Source: Granulosicoccus sp964498925
GTDB taxonomy: Bacteria; Pseudomonadota; Gammaproteobacteria; Granulosicoccales; Granulosicoccaceae
DNA length: 12,500 bases
NCBI GenBank assembly: GCA_964498925.1
Contig: CAZCKD010000096.1
Coordinates: forward strand, 1 to 12,500
Direction of reading: 5' to 3'
Below the pieces are notes generated by a model. That model saw nothing but the letters and a program-made list of their open reading frames with translations. It ran no database searches and was not told where the DNA came from. Below are positions 1-7,344 of the stretch, piece by piece; within the stretch, counting starts at the first letter, position 1, and every line of letters begins with the position of its first letter. A program made the position numbers and the translations under genes.

Positions 1-124
1 CAGGTAGGTAAATGGACTTTAATAGTGAATATAAGTCCAAAAAAAGGGTAAAAATATCTCAATATGTTCCATTTGCTCACTATAAGCGATGCTCCAAAAA
101 TGTGCATCCTTTGAATCTCATTGT

Positions 125-130
125 TATGAT
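125..130 (+). promoter_or_regulatory. Candidate extended -10 promoter for amt
   Basis: TATGAT sits at 125-130 and is preceded by TG one base upstream (TGT-TATGAT), the form of an extended -10 element. It would start transcription near 137, about 26 bases before the TTG start of the ammonium channel gene. No good -35 hexamer lies at the usual distance. I looked for a sigma-54 (-24/-12) element, expected for nitrogen-regulated amt genes, and found no GG-N10-GC match in 1-162. A 7-bp inverted repeat (TGGACTT at 13-19, AAGTCCA at 33-39) lies further upstream with no clear role. The call is motif-based only. Confidence 0.3.
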
Positions 131-162
131 CCTCAAACTTTTTACGGCTGAGGAGCTTTGTT

Positions 163-1353
163 TTGGAGTCTTTACAAGCAGGTAGCGACGTATTTTTTGT
201 ATTAATGGGTGCCATTTTGGTGCTGTTCATGCACTCGGGATTTGCCTTTCTCGAGGTAGGTACTGTCAGAGAGAAGAATCAGGTCAATGCGCTGGTCAAA
301 ATCTTTTCTGATTTCGCGGTATGTACCATCGCCTATTTCTTTATTGGTTATCCGTTAGCTTACGGCGTGGACTTTTTCTCTCCTGCGTCTGAGCTGGCTA
401 TTGGAAGTGGTTATGAACTGGTTAAGTTTTTCTTCCTGCTGACGTTTGCGGCTGCAATCCCTGCCATCATTTCAGGTGGTATTGCTGAGCGCGCTCGCTT
501 TTACCCTCAACTACTTGCATCGATCATTATCGTTGCGGTTTTATATCCGTTTTTCGAAGGTGTTGTCTGGAACGGCAACATGGGTTTCCAGGCTTGGTTG
601 GAATCCAACTACGGAGCTGGCTTCCATGATTTCGCAGGTTCAATCGTTGTGCATGGCATGGGTGGATGGATTGCGCTGGCAGCAGTGATTCTCCTCGGCG
701 CTAGAAAAGGCAGATACTCTAATGACGGTACAGCTTCTGCTAACTTTGCTCCTAGTAGCATTCCTTTCCTCGCGTTAGGTGCATGGATACTGACTGTTGG
801 TTGGTTTGGTTTTAACGTCATGTCAGCTCAAAGCGTTGAAGGGATCAGCGGACTGGTTGCTATGAACTCCCTGATGGCTATGGCTGGTGGTGCAATTGCG
901 GCTCTCTTAGCGGGTCGTGCAGATCCTGGCTTCTTGCATAACGGTCCTTTGGCAGGCCTTGTTGCTGTTTGTGCTGGTTCAGACGTCATGCACCCTATGG
1001 GCTCCTTGGTGGTTGGTGCGGTAGCCGGTGTACTGTTCGTCGTTGCATTTACCCTTGCTCAGAACAAGTGGAAGATCGACGATGTTCTCGGTGTGTGGCC
1101 GTTACACGGCATTTGTGGTGCTTGGGGTGGAATCGCAGCGGGTATCTTTGGTGCTGAAGCGCTTGGTGGTCTTGGTGGTGTTAGTCTGATGAGTCAGATT
1201 ATCGGTACGGTTGCTGGTATTGTAGTGGCAACCATCGGTGGCTTCGTAATCTACGGTATTGTTAAAATGGTCGTAGGTATCAGGTTGACCGAAGAAGAAG
1301 AATACATGGGCGCTGACTTAAGCATCCATAAAATTTCATCAACGTCTCGCTAA
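163..1353 (+). CDS. amt: Ammonium channel/transporter, Amt family
   Basis: This is an inner-membrane ammonium channel of the Amt/Mep/Rh family, 396 residues, near the family's usual length of about 400-430. The protein is hydrophobic throughout, consistent with the family's eleven membrane segments. The near N-terminal motif SGFAFLEVGTVREKNQ (25-40) is typical. The twin pore histidines are present: H164 in VVHGMGG, with D156 eight residues before it as in E. coli AmtB D160/H168, and H315 in WPLHG. The cytoplasmic tail (EEEEYMGADLS, 377-387) keeps the charged E..G.D pattern that P-II proteins contact. There is no cleavable signal peptide, unlike E. coli AmtB. The start is TTG at 163, chosen because AGGAG (151-155) precedes it by 7 bases. 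A P-II gene follows 16 bp downstream, so gating of this channel by that protein is expected. Confidence 0.95.
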   Translation: MESLQAGSDVFFVLMGAILVLFMHSGFAFLEVGTVREKNQVNALVKIFSDFAVCTIAYFFIGYPLAYGVDFFSPASELAIGSGYELVKFFFLLTFAAAIPAIISGGIAERARFYPQLLASIIIVAVLYPFFEGVVWNGNMGFQAWLESNYGAGFHDFAGSIVVHGMGGWIALAAVILLGARKGRYSNDGTASANFAPSSIPFLALGAWILTVGWFGFNVMSAQSVEGISGLVAMNSLMAMAGGAIAALLAGRADPGFLHNGPLAGLVAVCAGSDVMHPMGSLVVGAVAGVLFVVAFTLAQNKWKIDDVLGVWPLHGICGAWGGIAAGIFGAEALGGLGGVSLMSQIIGTVAGIVVATIGGFVIYGIVKMVVGIRLTEEEEYMGADLSIHKISSTSR

Positions 1354-1369
1354 CCGAAGGCAGCTATTT

Positions 1370-1708
1370 ATGAAAAGAATTACTGCAATCATCAAACCTT
1401 TCAAACTGGATGCGGTTCGTGAAGAACTTGCAGCTGCAGGTGTTGCCGGTATCACGGTCACTGAAGTCAAAGGGTTTGGTCGACAAAAAGGTCACACAGA
1501 ACTTTATCGTGGCGCTGAGTACGTTATCGACTTCATTCCTAAAATGAAGTTAGAAATTGTTGTCAGTGACAGCATCCTTGATGCTTGCATCGAGGGAATC
1601 ATCAAAGGCGCCAATACCGGCAAAATTGGTGACGGTAAGATTTTCGTTGATTCAGTTGATCGCGTTATCCGTATCAGAACAGGTGAGGAAGGCGAGCAGG
1701 CTCTGTAG
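1370..1708 (+). CDS. glnK: Nitrogen regulatory protein P-II (GlnK/GlnB)
   Basis: This is a P-II signal-transduction protein of 112 residues, the exact length of E. coli GlnB and GlnK. It is a cytosolic trimer that senses 2-oxoglutarate, ATP/ADP and uridylylation state. The T-loop is intact (GFGRQKGHTELYRGAEY, 35-51) with the uridylylated tyrosine at Y51. The B-loop TGKIGDGKIFV (83-93) and C-loop RIRTGE (101-106) carry the nucleotide-binding residues K90, R101 and R103. Residue 54 is Asp, as in E. coli GlnB, whereas GlnK has Asn. Position 16 bp after the Amt gene nevertheless argues for the GlnK role, blocking the channel when nitrogen is plentiful. AAGG at 1357-1360 lies 9 bases before the ATG. 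The GlnK versus GlnB name is a context-based choice; P-II identity is not in doubt. Confidence 0.96.
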   Translation: MKRITAIIKPFKLDAVREELAAAGVAGITVTEVKGFGRQKGHTELYRGAEYVIDFIPKMKLEIVVSDSILDACIEGIIKGANTGKIGDGKIFVDSVDRVIRIRTGEEGEQAL

Positions 1709-1730
1709 CTTTTCCGCTTTAGAGTTGGGC

Positions 1731-1766
1731 AAAAAAAGCCGCGATAGCAATATCGCGGCTTTTTTT
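1731..1766. terminator. Bidirectional rho-independent terminator
   Basis: This is a perfect 16-bp inverted repeat: seven A, then GCCGCGATA, a GCAA loop (1747-1750), then TATCGCGGC and seven T. On the plus strand it forms a GC-rich stem with a GNRA-type tetraloop and a U-tract, ending the amt-P-II transcript 22 bases after the stop. The symmetry gives an equal U-tract on the minus strand, so it can also end the convergent LysR transcript, whose stop codon lies just to the right (1790-1792). Confidence 0.93.
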
Positions 1767-1789
1767 GATTTGATCAGTACGCTTAGACG

Positions 1790-2698
1790 TTACTGAGTTT
1801 CCCACGGAGGGGTAGGTGTGAACTTGCCGACCATGAAGTCGGTGAATACGCGTACCTTGTTGCTCAAGTGGCGACGATGCGGATAAACTAGCTGTATCGT
1901 TGAGCTATCAACCGCATGGTCCTGTAGTAGAGGTACCACAATCCCATTCTCGATAGAGGGCTGAACGACATAGGTTGCCAGTCGAGCGATACCGATGCCA
2001 GCTTTGACAGCTTCATGCAAGGCTGACGCACTGTTGGTGTGGAAATTTCCTTTTACTCGCTGCACTCGGATGCCTGAGTCTGCTGCGAATTCCCAATCGT
2101 TGAAATGCTGGATGGCTGAGTGAGTCAGACAGTTGTGATTGAGCAGATCTTCTGGCGACTTTGGCGTGCCATGCTTTGCTAGGTAGTCCGGTGCCGCGCA
2201 AATAACGCGTTTGTTTACTGCCAGCCGTCTAGCGACCAGAGACTCATCAGTTAGCCCATCGCTTAATACAAGTGCAACATCCACACTCTCACCGACAAGA
2301 TCTACTTCTCGTTCGCTAAGCTCCAATTCGACGCGAAGCTCGGGGTACATCGCCATAAATTCTGGCATGAGCTTGATCATCTGGAGTCGAGCAAAGGCTG
2401 AGACGGTGGTGACACGCAATGTGCCAGTCACTTTGTCATGCAATGCCATGACGGCATCTTCGGCCTGTTTGATTTCATCAAGGATGGCCCCGCAGCGATC
2501 ATTAAAAGCATGTCCCTCGGCGGTCATGCTCAATTTTCGAGTGGTGCGTTGGAACAGACGCGCGCCGAGACGATCTTCGAGGCGTGTGATCAGTTTACTG
2601 ACGGCTGAAGGGGTTAGATCCAGTTCTCGGGCTGCCGCTGAAAAACTGCCCATGTCGGCAGCTTTTGAGAAAACCAGCATTTCCGTGTATTTATCCAT
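1790..2698 (-). CDS. LysR-family transcriptional regulator (CrgA-like)
   Basis: This is a 302-residue LysR-type regulator, full length for the family. The N-terminal winged helix-turn-helix covers about residues 4-63, with SFSAAARELDLTPSAVSKLI (18-37) as the helix-turn-helix and ARLFQRTTRKLSMTAEG as the wing. A linker helix and a periplasmic-binding-protein-like effector domain follow (about 90-295). The RTTRKLSMT pattern and overall look match the CrgA/AaeR-type group. The effector cannot be read from sequence. The start is ATG at 2696-2698 (minus strand), without a convincing Shine-Dalgarno. The gene is divergent from the ABC exporter across 171 bp, the usual layout for a LysR regulator and its target, so control of the exporter is a reasonable inference. 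It shares the 1731-1766 terminator with the nitrogen genes but is probably not related to them. Confidence 0.93.
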   Translation of the reverse strand: MDKYTEMLVFSKAADMGSFSAAARELDLTPSAVSKLITRLEDRLGARLFQRTTRKLSMTAEGHAFNDRCGAILDEIKQAEDAVMALHDKVTGTLRVTTVSAFARLQMIKLMPEFMAMYPELRVELELSEREVDLVGESVDVALVLSDGLTDESLVARRLAVNKRVICAAPDYLAKHGTPKSPEDLLNHNCLTHSAIQHFNDWEFAADSGIRVQRVKGNFHTNSASALHEAVKAGIGIARLATYVVQPSIENGIVVPLLQDHAVDSSTIQLVYPHRRHLSNKVRVFTDFMVGKFTPTPPWETQ

Positions 2699-2869
2699 AA
2701 TTATATGTGCGTTTTATTCACAATTAATAGTTATTATTTGGCTATTGTACTCTTATTAGAAAGTAATACCATTAACTAGATCACCAGCATACTAGACATG
2801 CCCCTCAGATAGCGAAGTTGAACCGAATTTAGCTATGCTGACGTTCCATCCTATCGTCAGGCTCAAGCT
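2699..2869. promoter_or_regulatory. Divergent LysR/ABC exporter intergenic region
   Basis: These 171 bases separate divergent start codons and must hold both promoters. The LysR-proximal half (2700-2775) is AT-rich, with imperfect dyads such as AATA-GT-TATT (2727-2736) and TACT...AGTA (2747-2764). These are candidate LysR-box material (T-N11-A type), but none is strong enough to name. On the minus strand TACAAT (complement of 2744-2749) is a possible -10 without a good -35. I found no convincing promoter pair for the ABC gene. Confidence 0.35.
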
Positions 2870-4711
2870 TTGGTGTATCGTTTTTTCGAATCTTTGATCG
2901 ATCCCTTGCGGGATACGCCTGCCTCCCAGCCACCGCTTGGCACCTGGGCTTTTTTTCGCTTTTACCTGAGTCCGATAAAGGGCGTACTGCTTACAACGTT
3001 AATCCTGTCAGGGATTGCAGCCCTGAGTGAACTGTACGTTTATATCTACCTTGGCCGTATTCTAGATTGGATGGGCTCTACTAAACCTGAGTCTTTCCTG
3101 ACGGCCCACGGCAGCGAATTGATCTGGATGGGCGTGGTTGTCATTCTTATTCGGCCGCTCTCCCTGTTATCAACTCGGGCCATTATTAATCTGGCGCTTG
3201 CACCGGGCCTGGCTAACGCAACACGGTGGCAGAACCATCGCTATGTGTTGCGACAAAGCATGACGTTTTTCCAGAATGACTTTGCCGGGCGTGTCGCTCA
3301 AAAGGTCATGCAAACCGGTCATGCGGTTCGAGAGACAGTATTAAATATTGTCGATGGTGCCTGGATGTTGGTGATCTATCTTGTCGGCACGGTTTTATTT
3401 TTTGTCGATATCAACCTTTGGTTGTTAGCGCCTATCGTGCTTTGGATGATTGCCTATACCGCCGTGGTTTTTTTCATGGTGCCTCCGGTGAGAAAAAAAT
3501 CAGCAAAGCTGTCAGAAGAAAACTCCGCACTGATTGGTCGGGTTGTCGATAGTTACACCAATATTCAATCGGTAAAGCTATTTGCTCACCATTCGCTGGA
3601 AGAGGACTTTGCCGGAGAGGGTCTAAGAAAACACACAAGGGCTTTTCGTGTGCTCATGCGTTCCATTCTGAGCATGACGATCACACTCACCGTACTTAAC
3701 ACGCTGCTCATTGCCGGCACGGCTGCAGTGTCCATTTACTTATGGATGGGGCAGATCATCACCGTGGGTGAAATAGCGGTGGCGAATGGTTTGGTGATAC
3801 GGCTCAATCAAATGTCCAGTTGGGTGCTTCGTACCATAACGTCTTTATTTGAAAACGTTGGTACTGTTCAAAACGGTATAGAGACGATATCCCAGCCTTT
3901 GTCGATAATCGATAAACCTTCGGCCAAACCTTTGAGTGTTCCCAAAGGCCACGTACGATTCGATGCGGTTGATTTCCAATATGACAGGGGTGAGCAAGGT
4001 AGCTCAGTCATTAAAGAGTGCAGTTTTGAGATTCGTCCTGGAGAAAAAATCGGGCTTGTCGGCAGATCAGGTGCAGGAAAATCGACATTGGTAGATTTGA
4101 TGCTGCGATTTCACGATACGAATATTGGCACCATTTCCATTGATGGTCAGAATATCCAAGACGTCTCACAGGATAGTCTGCGTGCTTCCATCGCAGTGGT
4201 TAGTCAGGATACCTCGCTGTTGCACCGATCCATCAGAGACAACATTCGCTACGGTCGTGCAGATGCCAGTGATGATGAGGTCATCAAGGCGGCCGAACAA
4301 GCTGAGGCTATGTCTTTCATACCGGATTTATATGATCCACATGGTCGCAGGGGGCTAGATGCCCATGTTGGCGAACGCGGCGTAAAACTCAGTGGTGGAC
4401 AGCGTCAGCGAATAGCCATTGCTCGCGTCATACTGAAAAATGCGCCAATTCTGGTATTAGATGAAGCTACCTCGGCATTGGACTCTGAAGTCGAAGCGAC
4501 GATACAGCAGCAACTTCAACAGCTCATGGAAGGAAAGACCGTGCTTGCGGTCGCGCATCGCTTATCAACTATTGCCGCGTTGGATCGGCTTATCGTTCTG
4601 GACCACGGGTGTATTGTTGAAACGGGTACACACGATGAGCTGATAGAAAGCGGCGGTTTATATGCCCGATTATGGCAGCGTCAGTCCGGTGGTTTTCTGG
4701 GTTTTGGTTGA
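2870..4711 (+). CDS. ABC exporter half-transporter (permease-ATPase fusion)
   Basis: This is a 613-residue half-transporter of the MdlB/MsbA-like exporter class, expected to work as an inner-membrane homodimer. The N-terminal membrane domain (about 35-320) has hydrophobic segments near 36-62, 83-107, 165-204 and 268-292. The nucleotide-binding domain is complete: Walker A GRSGAGKS (398-405), Q-loop Q446, signature LSGGQ (507-511), Walker B LVLDE with D531/E532, D-loop SALD and switch H563. Nothing is missing, so it should hydrolyse ATP. The substrate is unknown; lipids, drugs and peptides are all carried by this class. The start is TTG at 2870; GTG at 2873 is an equally plausible neighbour, and only a weak CAGG (2858-2861) precedes them. 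The gene is divergent from the LysR regulator, which may control it. No terminator is visible before the HNH gene 134 bp downstream. Confidence 0.92.
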   Translation: MVYRFFESLIDPLRDTPASQPPLGTWAFFRFYLSPIKGVLLTTLILSGIAALSELYVYIYLGRILDWMGSTKPESFLTAHGSELIWMGVVVILIRPLSLLSTRAIINLALAPGLANATRWQNHRYVLRQSMTFFQNDFAGRVAQKVMQTGHAVRETVLNIVDGAWMLVIYLVGTVLFFVDINLWLLAPIVLWMIAYTAVVFFMVPPVRKKSAKLSEENSALIGRVVDSYTNIQSVKLFAHHSLEEDFAGEGLRKHTRAFRVLMRSILSMTITLTVLNTLLIAGTAAVSIYLWMGQIITVGEIAVANGLVIRLNQMSSWVLRTITSLFENVGTVQNGIETISQPLSIIDKPSAKPLSVPKGHVRFDAVDFQYDRGEQGSSVIKECSFEIRPGEKIGLVGRSGAGKSTLVDLMLRFHDTNIGTISIDGQNIQDVSQDSLRASIAVVSQDTSLLHRSIRDNIRYGRADASDDEVIKAAEQAEAMSFIPDLYDPHGRRGLDAHVGERGVKLSGGQRQRIAIARVILKNAPILVLDEATSALDSEVEATIQQQLQQLMEGKTVLAVAHRLSTIAALDRLIVLDHGCIVETGTHDELIESGGLYARLWQRQSGGFLGFG

Positions 4712-4845
4712 TAAAAACCGCTGTTATTTTGTGAAGAGTGGCAGGTGGAGTAAGACCATAACTGTAAATTAGTAGCTTTGAGGATATAAATCAGCCGTCC
4801 CGTTGTGGTATACAAAGGGGGCAAAGCGAAAATTATTGACTGACG

Positions 4846-5400
4846 ATGAACAGTAAAGTACTACGCCTGAACAAGGCTGGTACTCCCATCGCCTGGTTAA
4901 GTTGGCAGGAAACTGCCACGCTGCTTGTAAAGGACCAGGTCCTGTGGAGTATCGGCGATACCGTTCACACGGTACGAGGTGGTTACAACAAAGCGGGCGA
5001 ACGCTCTCTTTTAAAGTTGCCCAGTATCATTGCATGCGATGGAAAAGTAGACACGCATGCGTTCACTCCGGCTCTTAGTAACAGCCTGCTATTCGCTCGT
5101 GATCAACATCTTTGTATGTATTGCGGTTCGGATTTTCCCAGCCGGGATTTATCACGAGATCACGTCATGCCCACGTCCAGAGGTGGACGAGATGTTTGGA
5201 CCAACTGTGTGACTGCGTGCCGTCGCTGCAATAATCGTAAGGGCAGCCATACACCCGAAGAAGCCAACATGCATCTTCTGGCCGTTCCATTTGTACCCAA
5301 CCGGTATGAATTTTTCTATTTATCCAACAGAGATGTGTTGGCCGATCAGATGGATTTTCTGAAAACCCGGTTTTCAGTTAATGGTATTGCTTTCGCTTAG
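4846..5400 (+). CDS. HNH endonuclease family protein
   Basis: This 184-residue protein has a C-terminal HNH (McrA-like, beta-beta-alpha-metal) nuclease domain at about 85-140. Two zinc-knuckle pairs are visible, C90/C93 (CMYC) and C125/C128 (CRRC). The core runs SRDHVMP (D105, H106), then N120, then NNRKG (129-133). These are the expected metal and catalytic positions, so it should be an active nuclease. The first 80 residues (SWQETATLLVKDQV and onward) are not a domain I can name. They resemble the lead segment of stand-alone bacterial HNH proteins common on chromosomes. No intein, intron, methyltransferase or toxin partner lies nearby, so a restriction or homing role is not supported. The start is ATG at 4846 without a good Shine-Dalgarno. 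The upstream 134-bp gap shows no clear promoter or terminator. It converges on the metalloprotease gene with 46 bp between stops. Confidence 0.88.
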   Translation: MNSKVLRLNKAGTPIAWLSWQETATLLVKDQVLWSIGDTVHTVRGGYNKAGERSLLKLPSIIACDGKVDTHAFTPALSNSLLFARDQHLCMYCGSDFPSRDLSRDHVMPTSRGGRDVWTNCVTACRRCNNRKGSHTPEEANMHLLAVPFVPNRYEFFYLSNRDVLADQMDFLKTRFSVNGIAFA

Positions 5401-5446
5401 GTATGGTCAGTTGCAATTCTCTGTAACAAATTAGAGATAGCAGTTC

Positions 5447-6838
5447 TTATAGCCGTAGTTTACCAACCTTAAGATTCATCAGAACGCGAACAGCATAGTC
5501 ATCTATGGTGACGTGCGTAAACGTCTCACCAGCGACTTGCACAAGGTATGTGCCCGATACGGCAATCGTTGTTCGGTAGGGGCTGGCATGATCATCATTG
5601 CGTCGATAGATATGCGCTTTAATTTCTGATTGGTCGGACTCTGTATTTGCTTTGACAACGACTGACTCATCAAACATCGATTCTTCCGTGCCCACTGCAT
5701 TCTCGTGTAGCGTACGTGCAAAGAGGGTTGCGGTCCTTGCTGTTTCAGTTTGTAGTACGGTCACTTCTATCGGTGGCTGATCGGGTTCGGACTGATCGTA
5801 CAGCTGCATGGAGATCATGCTGTTAATCAAACGTGTAAAACCATCGATAGCAGCTTCGCGCTGAGACGGGTCAGCGCGTAAATTAACGCCCTTAAGTGGG
5901 GATGTTTGAACACCNNNNNNNNNNNNNNNNNNNNNNNNNNNNNNNNNNNNNNNNNNNNNNNNNNNNNNNNNNNNNNNNNNNNNNNNNNNNNNNNNNNNNN
6001 NNNNNNNNNNNNNNGAGTGAGCGGCTGGCTGGGCGTTTCTGTTAAACATGAAATTATCCAGCGCTAGAAGTCCTTGCAAGCATTGGTTAGCTTTGCAGAT
6101 TTGACGAGTCACCCATTGCGCATGACCTTCAAAGGTTGCTGACTGAGCAAAAGAGGCGCGGAAGTTCAGTGCTCTGTTCTCATGAATTTTGTAACGTTCA
6201 TCATCGGCCGCATGGACGAGTTCGTGAATCAGCAGGGTCATTAGTGCTGCATCTCGAATCGACTTATTATCGGGTAAGGAATTCTCGAAATTACTCAGCA
6301 TATTGCGACTTACCATCACGGCATCAAGCTTCGAGGTGAACAGCGCTGCATAGGTGCCTACCTGCGCATCCATCACCTTGCCTAGGAAATGCGCTGAGAA
6401 ATCGGTTTCACCAAATTGTGCATTGATTAAACGCCGCGACTCTCGTGCCACTTCTCTGGTAATGGGTTCGTCGTCGACGATGAGTAAATCAATATGTGCA
6501 AGATCAACGTCGAGTTTAGATTCGACAAGTTTTTTCGCTCTGTCGTACTGGACTTCTATATGAGATAACCATTCGTCAGAGTTGTCGCTAACCGGCTTGT
6601 TTGAGGCGCGCGTGAATTTTCCATCGTGTTGTTTTCTATCTACCGAAACTGACTTAATAGAAGGGATGGAAACTTGAGGGCTTGTCGTTTCCAGGGATGG
6701 AATGATGGACTCGCACCCGACGATTGTCGTTGTTAAAACAGCGGCGAGCGCCCACCGCAAACCTTTCTGAAGTAGCAGTGTAGTCGGTCTAAATTGCGCA
6801 GCACATGATGCGCCGGGCTGTGGATACTGCAGATTCAT
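5447..6838 (-). CDS. Putative zinc metalloprotease lipoprotein, interrupted by gap
   Basis: This is a predicted exported metallopeptidase broken by 100 unknown bases. Counting from ATG at 6838, a hydrophobic stretch (WALAAVLTTTIVG) ends in the lipobox-like IVGC with C42, suggesting lipid anchoring. HELVH (H205, E206, H209) followed by FEGHAQW with E237 fits a gluzincin: two histidines and a downstream glutamate bind zinc, and E206 is catalytic. No family name can be given. After the gap the remaining 155 or so residues are polar and end in a beta-rich tail. The reading frame agrees across the gap only if its true size is 100 plus a multiple of three, so the two halves might not join as drawn. 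An in-frame TTG at 6874 would add 12 residues; neither start has a clear Shine-Dalgarno. The n-region before the hydrophobic stretch is long for a lipoprotein. Confidence 0.62.
   Translation of the reverse strand: MNLQYPQPGASCAAQFRPTTLLLQKGLRWALAAVLTTTIVGCESIIPSLETTSPQVSIPSIKSVSVDRKQHDGKFTRASNKPVSDNSDEWLSHIEVQYDRAKKLVESKLDVDLAHIDLLIVDDEPITREVARESRRLINAQFGETDFSAHFLGKVMDAQVGTYAALFTSKLDAVMVSRNMLSNFENSLPDNKSIRDAALMTLLIHELVHAADDERYKIHENRALNFRASFAQSATFEGHAQWVTRQICKANQCLQGLLALDNFMFNRNAQPAAHXXXXXXXXXXXXXXXXXXXXXXXXXXXXXXXXXXGVQTSPLKGVNLRADPSQREAAIDGFTRLINSMISMQLYDQSEPDQPPIEVTVLQTETARTATLFARTLHENAVGTEESMFDESVVVKANTESDQSEIKAHIYRRNDDHASPYRTTIAVSGTYLVQVAGETFTHVTIDDYAVRVLMNLKVGKLRL
5915..6014. other. Assembly gap (100 N)
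   Basis: Exactly 100 consecutive N lie here, the conventional placeholder for a gap of unknown length in a scaffold. The gap falls inside the metalloprotease gene, after the metal-binding region and before the C-terminal domain. The missing sequence could be shorter, longer, repetitive, or hold an insertion. Coordinates to its right may therefore not reflect true distances. Confidence 0.98.
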
Positions 6839-6887
6839 GCGGTGTGAGAATTTTTCTTTGCAGTTTATTCTCAACCCGATTTGTGTG

Positions 6888-6903
6888 TATGACGTAGGTC
6901 ACA
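6888..6903. promoter_or_regulatory. Candidate CRP/Vfr-like binding site
   Basis: TATGA-N6-TCACA at 6888-6903 matches the CRP consensus TGTGA-N6-TCACA at nine of ten core positions. The flanks add a wider GTGTG...CACAC symmetry (6883-6904). It sits between the DUF6164-like stop and the metalloprotease start, 50 bp upstream of the ATG at 6838, a suitable place for a regulator of that gene. No matching -10/-35 pair was identified, and a single such match can arise by chance. Confidence 0.3.
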
Positions 6904-6952
6904 CTATGCGTACATGATGACGATGCGTTAGCAAAAAATGTCGACGGTTACT

Positions 6953-7327
6953 TTATTGGGTTAAGCCGATGAGCTGAAGAAACGGATTAATCATGACGTA
7001 GACAATAAATGCACAGAAAATGATGATGCCTAGAACCTTCAGCGGGCTTTGCCGTAACCGCTGCCAGAACGAAATGACATTGCCCGCTTCGAGCTCTTGC
7101 TCGTAGTTGCTGCGCAGTTGAATTTGTCGTTGTTGTTGATAGTCATTAATCAGTTCACGGGCTTTGCCCTGATCCTCATCATTGCGTACCCAGATGCCTG
7201 GCATGGCAATGCCCCAATTGCCCGCAGAGGTCTCATACCAGTCCATCGTATGGGATGTGAGAAGCTCGCGAATGTCTTGCGCTTCATCTTCGGGAACATT
7301 TCGTAGTCTAAAAACTAGAATGGGCAT
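6953..7327 (-). CDS. Small membrane-anchored protein, DUF6164-like
   Basis: This 124-residue protein has a soluble N-terminal domain and a single C-terminal membrane helix. The opening MPILVFRLRNVPEDEAQDIR and the later YETSAGNWGIAMPGIWV resemble the uncharacterised DUF6164 family of gammaproteobacteria. That match is from memory of the family pattern. Residues 1-60 look like a small alpha-beta fold of the kind seen in ferredoxin-like proteins, and 60-82 is a polar, Gln/Glu-rich helix. Residues 98-119 (KVLGIIIFCAFIVYVMINPF) form the membrane anchor, which would leave the domain in the cytoplasm. No catalytic motif is visible and the function is unknown. Its start lies 17 bp after the glycosyltransferase stop on the same strand, so the two are probably co-transcribed. 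A weak AAGAG precedes the ATG by 11 bases. Confidence 0.82.
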   Translation of the reverse strand: MPILVFRLRNVPEDEAQDIRELLTSHTMDWYETSAGNWGIAMPGIWVRNDEDQGKARELINDYQQQRQIQLRSNYEQELEAGNVISFWQRLRQSPLKVLGIIIFCAFIVYVMINPFLQLIGLTQ

Positions 7328-7344
7328 TGCAATTCATTCTCTTG

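Noticed and set aside
13..39. Inverted repeat TGGACTT...AAGTCCA as a terminator for an upstream gene
   Set aside because: The arms are only 7 bp around a 13-base loop, are AT-rich, and have no T-tract on either strand after the hairpin.
2211..2759. Open frame of 182 codons on the plus strand opposite the LysR gene
   Set aside because: It is antisense to a clear LysR protein, rich in Ser/Arg/Thr as expected from a shadow frame, with no recognisable domain or ribosome binding site.
2870..5400. ABC exporter plus HNH nuclease as a defence or bacteriocin system
   Set aside because: No precursor peptide, immunity gene, modification enzyme or mobile element is present, and the genes are separated by 134 bp without evidence of coupling.
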